64,000 nt of DNA from Oceanobacillus sp. CFH 90083 (lineage in GTDB: Bacteria; Bacillota; Bacilli; Bacillales; Amphibacillaceae), in NCBI RefSeq assembly GCF_009389585.1, contig NZ_VIYG01000008.1, forward strand, positions 1-64,000, given 5' to 3'. The notes beneath the pieces are model-generated. The model was not told the origin of the DNA. It searched no databases and worked only from the letters and a program-made list of their open reading frames with translations. A program made the position numbers and the translations under genes. This document shows positions 24,800 to 33,223 of the stretch, piece by piece. Every line of letters starts with the position of its first letter. The first letter of the stretch is position 1.

Positions 24800-26746
24800 A
24801 TGTTAGTATACGAAGCCACAAAATCCGAATTTTTAGATGATGTTTTTAACGACGAGTTAACGAACAACATTATTAACAATTTCCAAGAAAAAATAGGCTC
24901 AGTAAATAAAAGTGAAGTTCGATCATGGGATAATTCAATGCAGTATATGTATAGAGTGTTAGGAGATAATGATATACCCAAAGACGCTGGAGTAGCAATT
25001 GAATATAGAATTCCATACTCATCAAAAAGAGTTGATTTTTTAATAACTGGAAAGAGAGATAATAAAGAGTCTGTTGTCATAGTTGAATTGAAACAATGGG
25101 ATAAGGTTGAAAAAGTGGAAGGTAAAGAAGCAATTGTTAAGACTAACTTTAGTAATGGTCTTGTGGAGACTACACATCCTTCCTATCAAGCTTGGTCCTA
25201 TGCATCATTGATTAAAGATTATAATGCAACTGTACAGCAAGATGATATAAATATTCATCCTTGTACATATCTGCATAATTATATAGTAAACAAAGACTCT
25301 GATCCTTTAACAGATAATGTATATCAATACTATTTAGATCAAGCACCTGTTTACGCAAAAGGAGATGCGAAAAGGCTAAGGGAATTTATAAAGAAATACA
25401 TAAAGTACGGAGACAATAAAGAGACGTTATATAAGATAGAAAAAGGAAGAATACGACCATCCAAATCATTACAAGATGCACTAAATTCAATGCTGCAGGG
25501 AAATGAAGAATTTATTATGATTGATGAACAGAAGGTTGTATTTGAAGAAGCTTTAAGACTTGCTAGTGAAGCGAAACGGACAAATACTAAACAAGTTCTT
25601 ATTGTAGAAGGTGGACCTGGAACAGGAAAGTCTGTTCTAGCAGTTAATCTATTAGTTGAATTAACTAGAAAGAGTCTGGTAGCTCAATATGTAACGAAAA
25701 ACTCAGCTCCTAGAAATATCTATGCGACAAAGCTTAAACAAGATTTTAAAAAGACACAAATTGATAATTTATTTAAAGGGTCTGGTAGTTATGTTGATGC
25801 ACCCAATAATGAATTTGATGTCTTGATAGTAGATGAAGCACACCGCTTAAATGAAAAATCAGGAATGTTTCAGAACTTAGGTGAAAATCAAGTAAAAGAA
25901 TTAATTCATGCGAGTAATATGACAATATTTTTTATAGATGAGCATCAAAGAGTAACTTTAAAAGATATAGGAAGTGTCGATTTAATCAAGAAATATACGA
26001 ATGAATATAATGGAGTAATTCATAAACTAGAGCTGGAGTCTCAATTCCGATGTAATGGATCTGATGGATATTTAGCATGGATTGATAACGTGCTACAAAT
26101 TAGAGAAACAGCTAATTCAAATTTTATAGGTAAAGATTATGATTTCCGTGTGTTTGATGATCCTAACAAATTGTTAGAGAGTATTAGAAATTGGAATAAA
26201 AATAATAATAAAGCACGGATGTTGGCTGGTTATTGTTGGGAGTGGCCAAAGGAATCGCGAACTAAATCCGATATTCCGGACATAGTAATTCCAGAAAAAG
26301 ACTTTGGTATTAGCTGGAACTTAGATAATACACTCACATGGGCTATCGATGATAGTTCTGTAAATGAAGCTGGCTGCATCCATACCTCACAAGGATTAGA
26401 ATTTGATTATGTAGGTGTAATTATTGGGGACGACCTTTTGTTTAAAGATGGAAAAGTCTGTACGGATTATACCAAGCGTGCTAAATCAGATCGTTCTCTA
26501 TTTGGTATTAAAAAAATGATAAAAGAAAAGCCTGAAGAAGCAGAAAAACTAGCTGATACGATAATAAGAAATACGTACAGGACATTATTAACCCGAGGAC
26601 AAAAAGGTTGTTTTGTTTACTGTACAGATACAGCATTGGCAAACTATTTAAAGGATAGGATTGAAAAGGTCATTGATTATGGTTCTGAAGGATTTTTTAA
26701 TTCAAATTCATTTGTAGCTGAAGATAAGGGCCCTTATAAATGGTAG
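24800..26746 (+). CDS. PD-(D/E)XK nuclease fused to DUF2075-type helicase
   Basis: 648 residues. The N-terminal 200 contain RVDFLI and VVIVELKQW (Asp79, Glu96-x-Lys98), a PD-(D/E)XK nuclease pattern. The C-terminal part is a superfamily 1-like ATPase with GGPGTGKS (271-278), LIVDEAHRL (342-350) and a late TSQGLEFDYVGVI motif. Such nuclease-helicase fusions occur in anti-phage systems; I recall Nhi as a comparable single-protein example. GAGGG lies 6 bases before the ATG. It is 237 bases after the GHKL gene and so may have its own promoter. Its link to the methyltransferase operon is by position only. Confidence 0.8.
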   Translation: MLVYEATKSEFLDDVFNDELTNNIINNFQEKIGSVNKSEVRSWDNSMQYMYRVLGDNDIPKDAGVAIEYRIPYSSKRVDFLITGKRDNKESVVIVELKQWDKVEKVEGKEAIVKTNFSNGLVETTHPSYQAWSYASLIKDYNATVQQDDINIHPCTYLHNYIVNKDSDPLTDNVYQYYLDQAPVYAKGDAKRLREFIKKYIKYGDNKETLYKIEKGRIRPSKSLQDALNSMLQGNEEFIMIDEQKVVFEEALRLASEAKRTNTKQVLIVEGGPGTGKSVLAVNLLVELTRKSLVAQYVTKNSAPRNIYATKLKQDFKKTQIDNLFKGSGSYVDAPNNEFDVLIVDEAHRLNEKSGMFQNLGENQVKELIHASNMTIFFIDEHQRVTLKDIGSVDLIKKYTNEYNGVIHKLELESQFRCNGSDGYLAWIDNVLQIRETANSNFIGKDYDFRVFDDPNKLLESIRNWNKNNNKARMLAGYCWEWPKESRTKSDIPDIVIPEKDFGISWNLDNTLTWAIDDSSVNEAGCIHTSQGLEFDYVGVIIGDDLLFKDGKVCTDYTKRAKSDRSLFGIKKMIKEKPEEAEKLADTIIRNTYRTLLTRGQKGCFVYCTDTALANYLKDRIEKVIDYGSEGFFNSNSFVAEDKGPYKW

Positions 26747-26821
26747 CGTTAGAGAGTATTGGAGACATAACGAACTGACTATGCCGGATTTGAGTTACTG
26801 ACTTATTCTAGTCAAAACAAT

Positions 26822-26873
26822 AAAAAGGATTTCCGTATCCTGATTCATTCAGCAGCATACGGAAATCCTTTTT
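26822..26873. terminator. Bidirectional terminator between convergent genes
   Basis: A 17-base perfect stem (26822-26838 with 26857-26873) runs from AAAAA to TTTTT, so it can end transcripts from either side: the DUF2075 gene from the left and the helicase gene from the right. Confidence 0.9.
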
Positions 26874-26920
26874 ATAGGTTTAAGTTGCTAATCACTAATT
26901 TTTCTAATAGAACGATCCTT

Positions 26921-29818
26921 TCACTCATCCCCCGAAGTAATATATTGATACAAATCATGATCCACAGAATCATTCAAAATCATATTCATATGGACAACAG
27001 GAATTTCCTTATTATTTTTATCTAGCATGTTATCCTGTTCCACGGTTTGTTGGTTGGGTAAGGCTTGTCCAAGATAATAGAAGTCGCTTCCTTCATCATC
27101 ATCCTTCTTGATAAAAAGGTGAATATCTATCCCTTTTGTTTCTGCATAAATGATCTTTTGAACTTCTTCTGATTTCAAAGTTCGGTTGCTTCGAGTATAC
27201 CATTTGAAAACATTTGGATTGATAAATTCATCCCCGTAATCGACACTGGATTCTACCTCGTTGTCTTTATGGTAGGTAACAAAAATTGGGCAAGTTTGAT
27301 GCTTTGGCTTGTATCCGTACATTGTAGAGCTTTCATCTTTATTCCAATTTAAAAGCTTACATGCGTCTTTTCTCGTATATTTTTCTTTTAAAGTAAATAA
27401 GCTGTTTGATTTATATTTTTTACTTCGTTCCATTCCAGTTATGACAATATCGTATACTAGTTTTTTATAGTATTTATTTGTTTCTAAGCTTTGGCGTACT
27501 TCTTTATTAAAAGTATACTCGTTATCTGCTGAAAGAGTAATGATTGATTTTTCTCCGTACTTTTTTTGGTCTGCTTGTGTAAAGAAGGACAGATTCATCA
27601 CATTTTCTACGGATTGAAGGATGCTTTCATTGGCAAGGCAATTGTTATCCTCTAACGACCTTATATATTCTTTTTTATTCACTTTTCCTTGCTCTAAAAG
27701 TAACTGTAATAATAAAAGTTCATGTTGCCTCTTCCCATCTAGTAACTCTTTGGAAAACATAGTTAATACACGCTGTTCATAGTCATGAAGTATAGGGATT
27801 TTTTCTTTCATTTTTATAAGAAAAGCATAGTAGGTATTATATTTTCCAAGAATAACTGTTGGATCGATGGAATGATTATGAATAAAGTCTTCTAGGTAAG
27901 GGATACGCCCTAATCGATTTTTCAGCTCAATATAAGCATCTCTTAATACTTTTTGAGTAGTTAAGTTGCTGGAGCTAATTGATTTAAAAATTTGTTTTCT
28001 CGCAATTTCTTCAAAATTAATACTAGATACACCTTTGATATAGCTTGTTTCCGAAGTACGACGACGAATATTATCCTTATTTTGTGATTTATCGCCGGAT
28101 AGGGCAACTGGGATAAGATAATTATTTTTATAGTTTCCTATAAAATCAATAATTGTCACAAATTCTTTAGATGGATGTTTACGTAGTCCTCTTCCAAGCT
28201 GTTGGATGAAAATAATACTTGATTGTGTTTGTCTTAGCATTACAACTTGATTGACGCTAGGTATATCAATACCTTCGTTAAAAATATCAACCGTAATAAT
28301 GTAATCAAGCGCTCCATTTTCTAACCGATCTACTTGATGTAGACGAAAATCCTGAGAATCTGCCCCCATTAAAGGTACTGTACGAAATCCTTTCTTATTT
28401 AGAGCTTCGGATAGCTCCTTTGCCTCCTCTTTTCTACTACAGAATATTAAGCCCTTTACACAATCACCGGAATAGCTATAGTAATCGATTTTTTCCAGAA
28501 TATGATTAACACGCTCTTCTGTAACTAAATTAGATACAATGGTCGTATCGTCTACTAATTTCCCATCGTATTCTATATCTGTTACTCCAAAATAATGAAA
28601 GGGGCAAAGCATATCTTCTTCTAAGGCTTCTTGAAGACGGATTTCATAAGCGATATTATAATCAAAAAGCTCATAGATATTGAAATCATCGGTTCTTTCA
28701 GGGGTTGCTGTCATACCTAAAAGAAATTTTGGTTTAAAATATTCAATCACGCGCTGATAAGAGCTAGCACCAGCTTTATGTACTTCATCTATAAGGATAT
28801 AATCAAATAATTCCGGATCAAATGTACTTAATGTTTCTTGTTTCGATATAGTTTGAATTGTTGTAAAGAGGTATCTTGCATTTGTTTCTTTACTTGATCC
28901 AGATAATATCCCAAAGTCATTTTCTAATCCCCCTAAGACACGTTGAAAGTCGGATTTAGCCTTACGCAAGATTTGTTCGCGATGGACAATAAATAACATT
29001 CGTTTTGGAGCAACGTTACGGACATCAAATGCAGAAAGAAATGTTTTTCCTGTTCCTGTTGCCGAAATCACTAAACCTTTATCATGCTCCTCTTGTCTTA
29101 AAGCCTCTATTTGTTCTAAAGCATTCTGCTGCATTTTATTTGGTGTAATTATTAATGCTTCTTCTAATGGATTTGTTTCATATACTTCAGGTAACTCTAT
29201 GATCTTAGTTGCTGCCTGCATATCTATTGGTTTATAGCTTTGTTCATAGGATCTAATCCAGTCTTCTGTTAAAGTAACAGCATCCGCCCAGACATCTTCA
29301 AATTGCTCTTTAAAATGTCGAATGACTGATCCATTTTCATGGGAAGTTAAATGTACATTCCACTCATAATTTTCTTTTAAAGCTGGAGCAGTTAAATTAG
29401 AGCTTCCAACAATTAAAGAATAGTAATTATCATGATCAAATATGTATCCTTTTGAATGAAATCCTTTTAAATTAGTTAGCCTAACCTCTACATTTGTGAC
29501 TTTTAATAACTCTTTAAAGGTTTTAGGATGGTTAAACTGTAAAAACGTAGATGTTAATATCCGACCTTTTATCCCTTTCTTTTTCAAGTCGTATAGATGA
29601 GATTTAAGAGTAGCTAATCCACTTTCTGTAATAAAAGCTACAGAGAATATAAACGACTTACATTTATCTAACTCTTCAAGTAAGGAGGATAAGACATTTT
29701 CATTACGTATTGCGTTATTTACTAATAATCTTGGTTTATAACTATCTATTTTTTCGCTATTTTGATTAATAAAGCCTTTATATAAAGAATCCTTTAGATC
29801 TCGGAGAAAATTATCCAT
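26921..29818 (-). CDS. PLD-nuclease/DEAD-box helicase with DUF3427-like C-terminus
   Basis: 965 residues. The N-terminal phospholipase-D-like domain has FHSKGYIFD and GSSNLT (His121, Lys123, 138-143), a nuclease signature. A superfamily 2 helicase follows: ATGTGKT (253-259), LIDEVHKAG (342-350), GMTATPERTD and the motif VI QQLGRGLRKH. The last 300 or so residues match the pattern of DUF3427 proteins. It probably loads on and cuts or remodels foreign nucleic acid. AAGGAAGG lies just before the ATG. It lies 28 bases after a NUDIX gene in the same operon, a pairing I recall from other Firmicutes. A role in defence is inferred. Confidence 0.85.
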   Translation of the reverse strand: MDNFLRDLKDSLYKGFINQNSEKIDSYKPRLLVNNAIRNENVLSSLLEELDKCKSFIFSVAFITESGLATLKSHLYDLKKKGIKGRILTSTFLQFNHPKTFKELLKVTNVEVRLTNLKGFHSKGYIFDHDNYYSLIVGSSNLTAPALKENYEWNVHLTSHENGSVIRHFKEQFEDVWADAVTLTEDWIRSYEQSYKPIDMQAATKIIELPEVYETNPLEEALIITPNKMQQNALEQIEALRQEEHDKGLVISATGTGKTFLSAFDVRNVAPKRMLFIVHREQILRKAKSDFQRVLGGLENDFGILSGSSKETNARYLFTTIQTISKQETLSTFDPELFDYILIDEVHKAGASSYQRVIEYFKPKFLLGMTATPERTDDFNIYELFDYNIAYEIRLQEALEEDMLCPFHYFGVTDIEYDGKLVDDTTIVSNLVTEERVNHILEKIDYYSYSGDCVKGLIFCSRKEEAKELSEALNKKGFRTVPLMGADSQDFRLHQVDRLENGALDYIITVDIFNEGIDIPSVNQVVMLRQTQSSIIFIQQLGRGLRKHPSKEFVTIIDFIGNYKNNYLIPVALSGDKSQNKDNIRRRTSETSYIKGVSSINFEEIARKQIFKSISSSNLTTQKVLRDAYIELKNRLGRIPYLEDFIHNHSIDPTVILGKYNTYYAFLIKMKEKIPILHDYEQRVLTMFSKELLDGKRQHELLLLQLLLEQGKVNKKEYIRSLEDNNCLANESILQSVENVMNLSFFTQADQKKYGEKSIITLSADNEYTFNKEVRQSLETNKYYKKLVYDIVITGMERSKKYKSNSLFTLKEKYTRKDACKLLNWNKDESSTMYGYKPKHQTCPIFVTYHKDNEVESSVDYGDEFINPNVFKWYTRSNRTLKSEEVQKIIYAETKGIDIHLFIKKDDDEGSDFYYLGQALPNQQTVEQDNMLDKNNKEIPVVHMNMILNDSVDHDLYQYITSGDE

Positions 29819-29846
29819 ATTTTCCTTCCTTTCATTAAAGTATGCT

Positions 29847-30239
29847 TTACATGTTTTCTAGCTTTTCAACAGTTGGAATATCGGCAGGAGCCCAATCTAA
29901 TGCTGGAAGTTCATTCTTAAATAGCCATTTAATATTATGATGTTCTGTTAAAACAGGGCTTCCTTTTTCTAAGGTGCAATAAAAAGTGGTTAAATGAACG
30001 ATTCCAAAGTCATACTCATACACTGTGTGGTCAATTTTTTCTCCAACACTAATGTCACACTTCATTTCCTCTTGAATTTCACGAGTTAGAGCTTCTTGAG
30101 GTGTTTCACCTGCTTCTATTTTTCCACCTGGAAACTCCCATTTATAAGATAAATTTTTCGATTCACCACGCTGAGCACATAAAATCTTATCGTTTTTTAC
30201 TATGACTGCGCCTACCACATGTATATTTTTTTGCTTCAT
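29847..30239 (-). CDS. MutT-like NUDIX hydrolase
   Basis: 130 residues with a NUDIX box, GGKIEAGETPQEALTREIQ followed by EE, and the MutT-like start VVGAVIVKNDKILCAQRG. MutT-type enzymes hydrolyse (deoxy)nucleoside triphosphates, often oxidised ones, to the monophosphate. The ATG at 30239 is chosen for AGGAG 8 bases upstream; the GTG at 30248 overlaps that site. It is the first gene of an operon with the PLD-helicase, which suggests that nucleotide handling is part of the same system, though it could be housekeeping. Confidence 0.85.
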   Translation of the reverse strand: MKQKNIHVVGAVIVKNDKILCAQRGESKNLSYKWEFPGGKIEAGETPQEALTREIQEEMKCDISVGEKIDHTVYEYDFGIVHLTTFYCTLEKGSPVLTEHHNIKWLFKNELPALDWAPADIPTVEKLENM

Positions 30240-30451
30240 TTTATTCACTCCTAGTTATCGTATATTAAGTATTATTATACCAGACCAGTTATTACGGATG
30301 AAACAAGTCATTACAAAAGAATAGGAACAATTCAGTAAATCATTCAACCCTAGGGATAAGTAAGGTCAAATTTAAAGAGGATAGACATAAAATAGGGCAA
30401 CATAATAAAATAAATACTCAGTTGTAATGATAATAATCTAATATATAAGAT

Positions 30452-30499
30452 AAAAGGGACAACCTCTAGTTATCACGATTATCAGAGATTGTCCCTTTT
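30452..30499. terminator. Hairpin with terminator features
   Basis: Arms beginning AAAAGGGACAA and ending TTGTCCCTTTT form a 16-base stem with one mismatch. It lies between the XRE regulator and the NUDIX gene, both on the minus strand, and most likely ends the regulator transcript. The rest of 30249-30684 shows nothing else. Confidence 0.75.
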
Positions 30500-30684
30500 C
30501 ATATAGACCTTTACCATTAACTTGATGTGAAGCGTCACTCCATAAAAGCAATCTAATTTATATCCAGCCTAAATAAAACCCTTTATTCTAATAAAAATTA
30601 AAACGAACCAATGAATAAATGAGAGAGAATTCATCCAATTATTTATTACCCGCAAAAACCTACATGGACAGAATCCCTAAGTAA

Positions 30685-30999
30685 CTACATCCCCTTATTC
30701 CTCTCCCCAATAACCTCCAAAAAATCAGTCAACAACTTAATCTCCTCATCCGTTAACTTCCGCGCACTCTCAATCAATTTAATAATCTCCGCAGGCAATG
30801 CTGGTACATCTCCAAAAAATTCACTCAATGAAATATCCAATACATCACAAATCACAGTCAGTTTATCAAGAGAAGGAGCAGTTCTTCCATTTTCAATGTC
30901 ACTTAAATAAGATCGTGAAATATATGCTTTTTTAGCCAAACCATTAACGCTTAAATCTTTTGATAATCTGAGATTTCGAATTCTTTTTCCAATCTCCAT
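30685..30999 (-). CDS. XRE-family transcriptional regulator
   Basis: 104 residues. A helix-turn-helix domain fills residues 5-60 (LSVNGLAKKAYISRSYLSDIENG), followed by a short helical C-terminus like that of SinR/ImmR-type regulators, probably for oligomerisation. GGGGGTG precedes the ATG. At the right border of the defence-like region, it may control the NUDIX-helicase operon or itself. Palindromic sequences such as GTAAATAAATTAC (31072-31084) lie upstream and could be its sites. Confidence 0.85.
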   Translation of the reverse strand: MEIGKRIRNLRLSKDLSVNGLAKKAYISRSYLSDIENGRTAPSLDKLTVICDVLDISLSEFFGDVPALPAEIIKLIESARKLTDEEIKLLTDFLEVIGERNKGM

Positions 31000-31091
31000 A
31001 CTGCACCCCCTGTTAAACCTATTATAAGGCTTATAAAATGTAGAGAATCAGTAAAAAAACAAAATTATGACGTAAATAAATTACAAAATTA

Positions 31092-31119
31092 TTGACATAG
31101 ATTATATTTACGTTATTAT
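31092..31119 (+). promoter_or_regulatory. Sigma-A-type promoter
   Basis: TTGACA (31092-31097) and TATTAT (31114-31119) are 16 bases apart. The only plus-strand gene downstream is the amidotransferase-like gene at 31316, so this is probably the promoter of the ABC operon with a leader of almost 200 bases. Confidence 0.5.
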
Positions 31120-31281
31120 TATGAATAATAGAAAAACAGTATATTCAAACAATTTAACTGGTTTGCTGTTTTTTCAATAAATGTAGAGACAGGTGGTGAA
31201 TAAAAAGATACGTAAAGTATTAATGGTTAGAGGTTAAAACAGATGAAGGATTTACAGAGTACATCTTATTTTTTAAAACAA

Positions 31282-31299
31282 CATGTAACCCTTTACATG
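31282..31299 (+). promoter_or_regulatory. Palindrome just before the operon's first ribosome site
   Basis: CATGTAA (31282-31288) and TTACATG (31293-31299) flank CCCT, and the ribosome site GGGAGGAG follows at 31301. The symmetry suits a LacI-type or catabolite-control operator; the operon encodes a LacI regulator. It could also fold in RNA and hide the ribosome site. Confidence 0.45.
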
Positions 31300-31315
31300 C
31301 GGGAGGAGAATGGAG

Positions 31316-32056
31316 ATGAAAATATTATTTATCGGTGAATCATGGACAATTCATATGATTCATGCCAAAGGATATGACACATTTGAGTCAACAAAATATG
31401 AAGAGGGGGCAACTTACTTACTGGAAAAGCTGAATGAACATGATGTAGAGGTTGATTATATGCCTGCACATGAGGTTCAAGTCCGGTTTCCAACGATAAT
31501 AGAATCGCTGGATGTTTATGATGCTATTGTCATTAGTGATATTGGTAGCAATTCCTTTTTACTGCCAAACAATACTTTTTATAATGGGCAAACCTTGCCT
31601 AACGCCTTAGAGCTTATTCGGACATATGTGGAAAATGGCGGAGGATTATTAATGATAGGCGGCTACTTATCGTTTATGGGCATGGAAGGGAAAGCGAATT
31701 ATAAAAATACAGTATTGGCGGATGTATTACCTGTTACCTTGCTGGATGGGGATGACAGAGTTGAGAAGCCGGAGGGGGTGCATCCGAGGACAGTGGAAGA
31801 GCACTTGATCACAAAAAATATAACCAATTGGCCGATATTTTTAGGGTATAACCGTTTTGTTGCGAAAAAGGATGCGGAGACACTTGTTCAAGTAGACGAA
31901 GATCCGTTTTTAGTAATCGGTGCATATGGGAAGGGAAAAACAGCTGCTTTTGCTAGTGACTGTGCGCCGCATTGGGGCTCCAAGGAATTTATGGAATGGG
32001 ATGAATACGGTCCTTTGTGGAAACGGTTACTTGAACAAGTGAGCAAAGGAAAGTAG
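31316..32056 (+). CDS. Glutamine-amidotransferase-like protein (DUF1355 type)
   Basis: 246 residues of a class I amidotransferase-like (ThuA-like) fold. Family landmarks are LFIGESWTIH at the start, AIVISDIGSNSFLL, GGGLLMIGGYLSFMGMEGKA and AFASDCAPHWGS near the end. The reaction of this family is not established; members sit beside sugar catabolism genes. The ATG at 31316 is 7 bases after GGAGGAG; the ATG at 31310 is too close. It is the first gene of the ribose-type ABC operon, so it may process the imported compound. Confidence 0.8.
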   Translation: MKILFIGESWTIHMIHAKGYDTFESTKYEEGATYLLEKLNEHDVEVDYMPAHEVQVRFPTIIESLDVYDAIVISDIGSNSFLLPNNTFYNGQTLPNALELIRTYVENGGGLLMIGGYLSFMGMEGKANYKNTVLADVLPVTLLDGDDRVEKPEGVHPRTVEEHLITKNITNWPIFLGYNRFVAKKDAETLVQVDEDPFLVIGAYGKGKTAAFASDCAPHWGSKEFMEWDEYGPLWKRLLEQVSKGK

Positions 32057-32102
32057 TGAGATCATATCGCTTTTTATCTAAAAATTGGAGAGGGGCTTTA
32101 CC

Positions 32103-33155
32103 ATGCTTATCAAGGATAAGAACCAAAAAGCTATCCTGTTTGTACTGATTAGTTTTCTTTTCTTTTTAATGGCAGCTTGCAGTGATTCTTCGGATAACTC
32201 GGATGCTGCGGAAGATGCAGAGGACATAGAAGTAAATGAAGACCAGACAACGGTTGCTTTTATTCCGCAGGTTGTCGGTATACCATACTTTACAGCGATG
32301 GAAGAGGGCGGGGAAAAGGCGGCAGAGGAACTTGGTGCACAATTTATCTTTAATGGTCCTACCAGTACCAGTGCTGCAGAGCAGGCGCAAATTATGGACA
32401 GCCTGATCAGAAGAAATGTAGATGCTATTTCTTTATCTGTGCTGGATAGTTCATCTACGAACCCGATGATCAGTCAGGCGAAGGAAGCCGGGTTAAGTGT
32501 ATTTACAGCAGATAGTGACAGTCCGGACAGTGAGAGAGATATTTATGTTGCACAAGCACTGGATAAAGATTTGGGGTATGAGCTTATTGATCGCTTAGCT
32601 GCACAGATTGATAACGAAGGAAAAATTGGCATTATTTCTGGAGAATCAACGGTTACGAATTTAAATACGTGGATTGAATACATGGAGGAGAGATTAGAGG
32701 CGGAATATCCCGATATTGAGATTGTCGATATTAGATATTCTCAAGGCGGCAGCAGTGAGTCAGCATTGACAGAGGCACAGGATTTAATGACCAGACATCA
32801 GGATGTTGACGGTTTGGTTGCTGTTTCTTCTACAACCATTCCAGGTGTTGCGCAGGCGGTACAGCAGGCTGGAAAAGCCGGGGAGGTAGCTGTAATCGGT
32901 TACGGATCACCGGAGACCGTGAAACCATTTATAGAAAGCGGCGTTATGAAGGAATCGATTCTTTGGGATGCTTTTGATTTGGGCTATTTAGTCGTTTGGG
33001 CAGGTGTACAGTTAGCGGAAGGGAATGAATTTGAAGAGGAAAATGATGTTCCCGGCTTAGAAAATCCTGTCCGGTATATCGAAGAAGAGGGTGTATTACT
33101 GCTAGGTCCGCCGTTGTTAATTAATGAAGATAATGTAGATGATTTTGACTTTTAA
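32103..33155 (+). CDS. Sugar ABC transporter substrate-binding lipoprotein
   Basis: 350 residues. A lipoprotein signal peptide ends in FFLMAACSD, so Cys is the lipidated residue. The rest is a type 1 periplasmic-binding fold of the RbsB family (TVAFIPQVVGIPYFTAMEEG, then EQAQIMDSLIRRNVDAI, then VDGLVAVSS). It captures a sugar or sugar-like ligand outside the cell and passes it to the permeases at 36.1-38.0 kb. GGAGAGGGG precedes the ATG at 32103. The ligand is not readable from sequence. Confidence 0.9.
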   Translation: MLIKDKNQKAILFVLISFLFFLMAACSDSSDNSDAAEDAEDIEVNEDQTTVAFIPQVVGIPYFTAMEEGGEKAAEELGAQFIFNGPTSTSAAEQAQIMDSLIRRNVDAISLSVLDSSSTNPMISQAKEAGLSVFTADSDSPDSERDIYVAQALDKDLGYELIDRLAAQIDNEGKIGIISGESTVTNLNTWIEYMEERLEAEYPDIEIVDIRYSQGGSSESALTEAQDLMTRHQDVDGLVAVSSTTIPGVAQAVQQAGKAGEVAVIGYGSPETVKPFIESGVMKESILWDAFDLGYLVVWAGVQLAEGNEFEEENDVPGLENPVRYIEEEGVLLLGPPLLINEDNVDDFDF

Positions 33156-33167
33156 ATGATAAGCTGG

Positions 33168-33198
33168 CCTGCCCGGTAAAGTTATTTTGCCGGGCAGG
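33168..33198 (+). other. Intercistronic GC-rich hairpin
   Basis: CCTGCCCGG (33168-33176) pairs with CCGGGCAGG (33190-33198); no T-run follows. Lying between the binding-protein and ATPase genes, it probably protects the upstream mRNA or lowers read-through, as is usual where the binding protein must be made in excess. Confidence 0.65.
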
Positions 33199-33223
33199 TT
33201 CGGACATAGAAAGGAGTGTGCTC

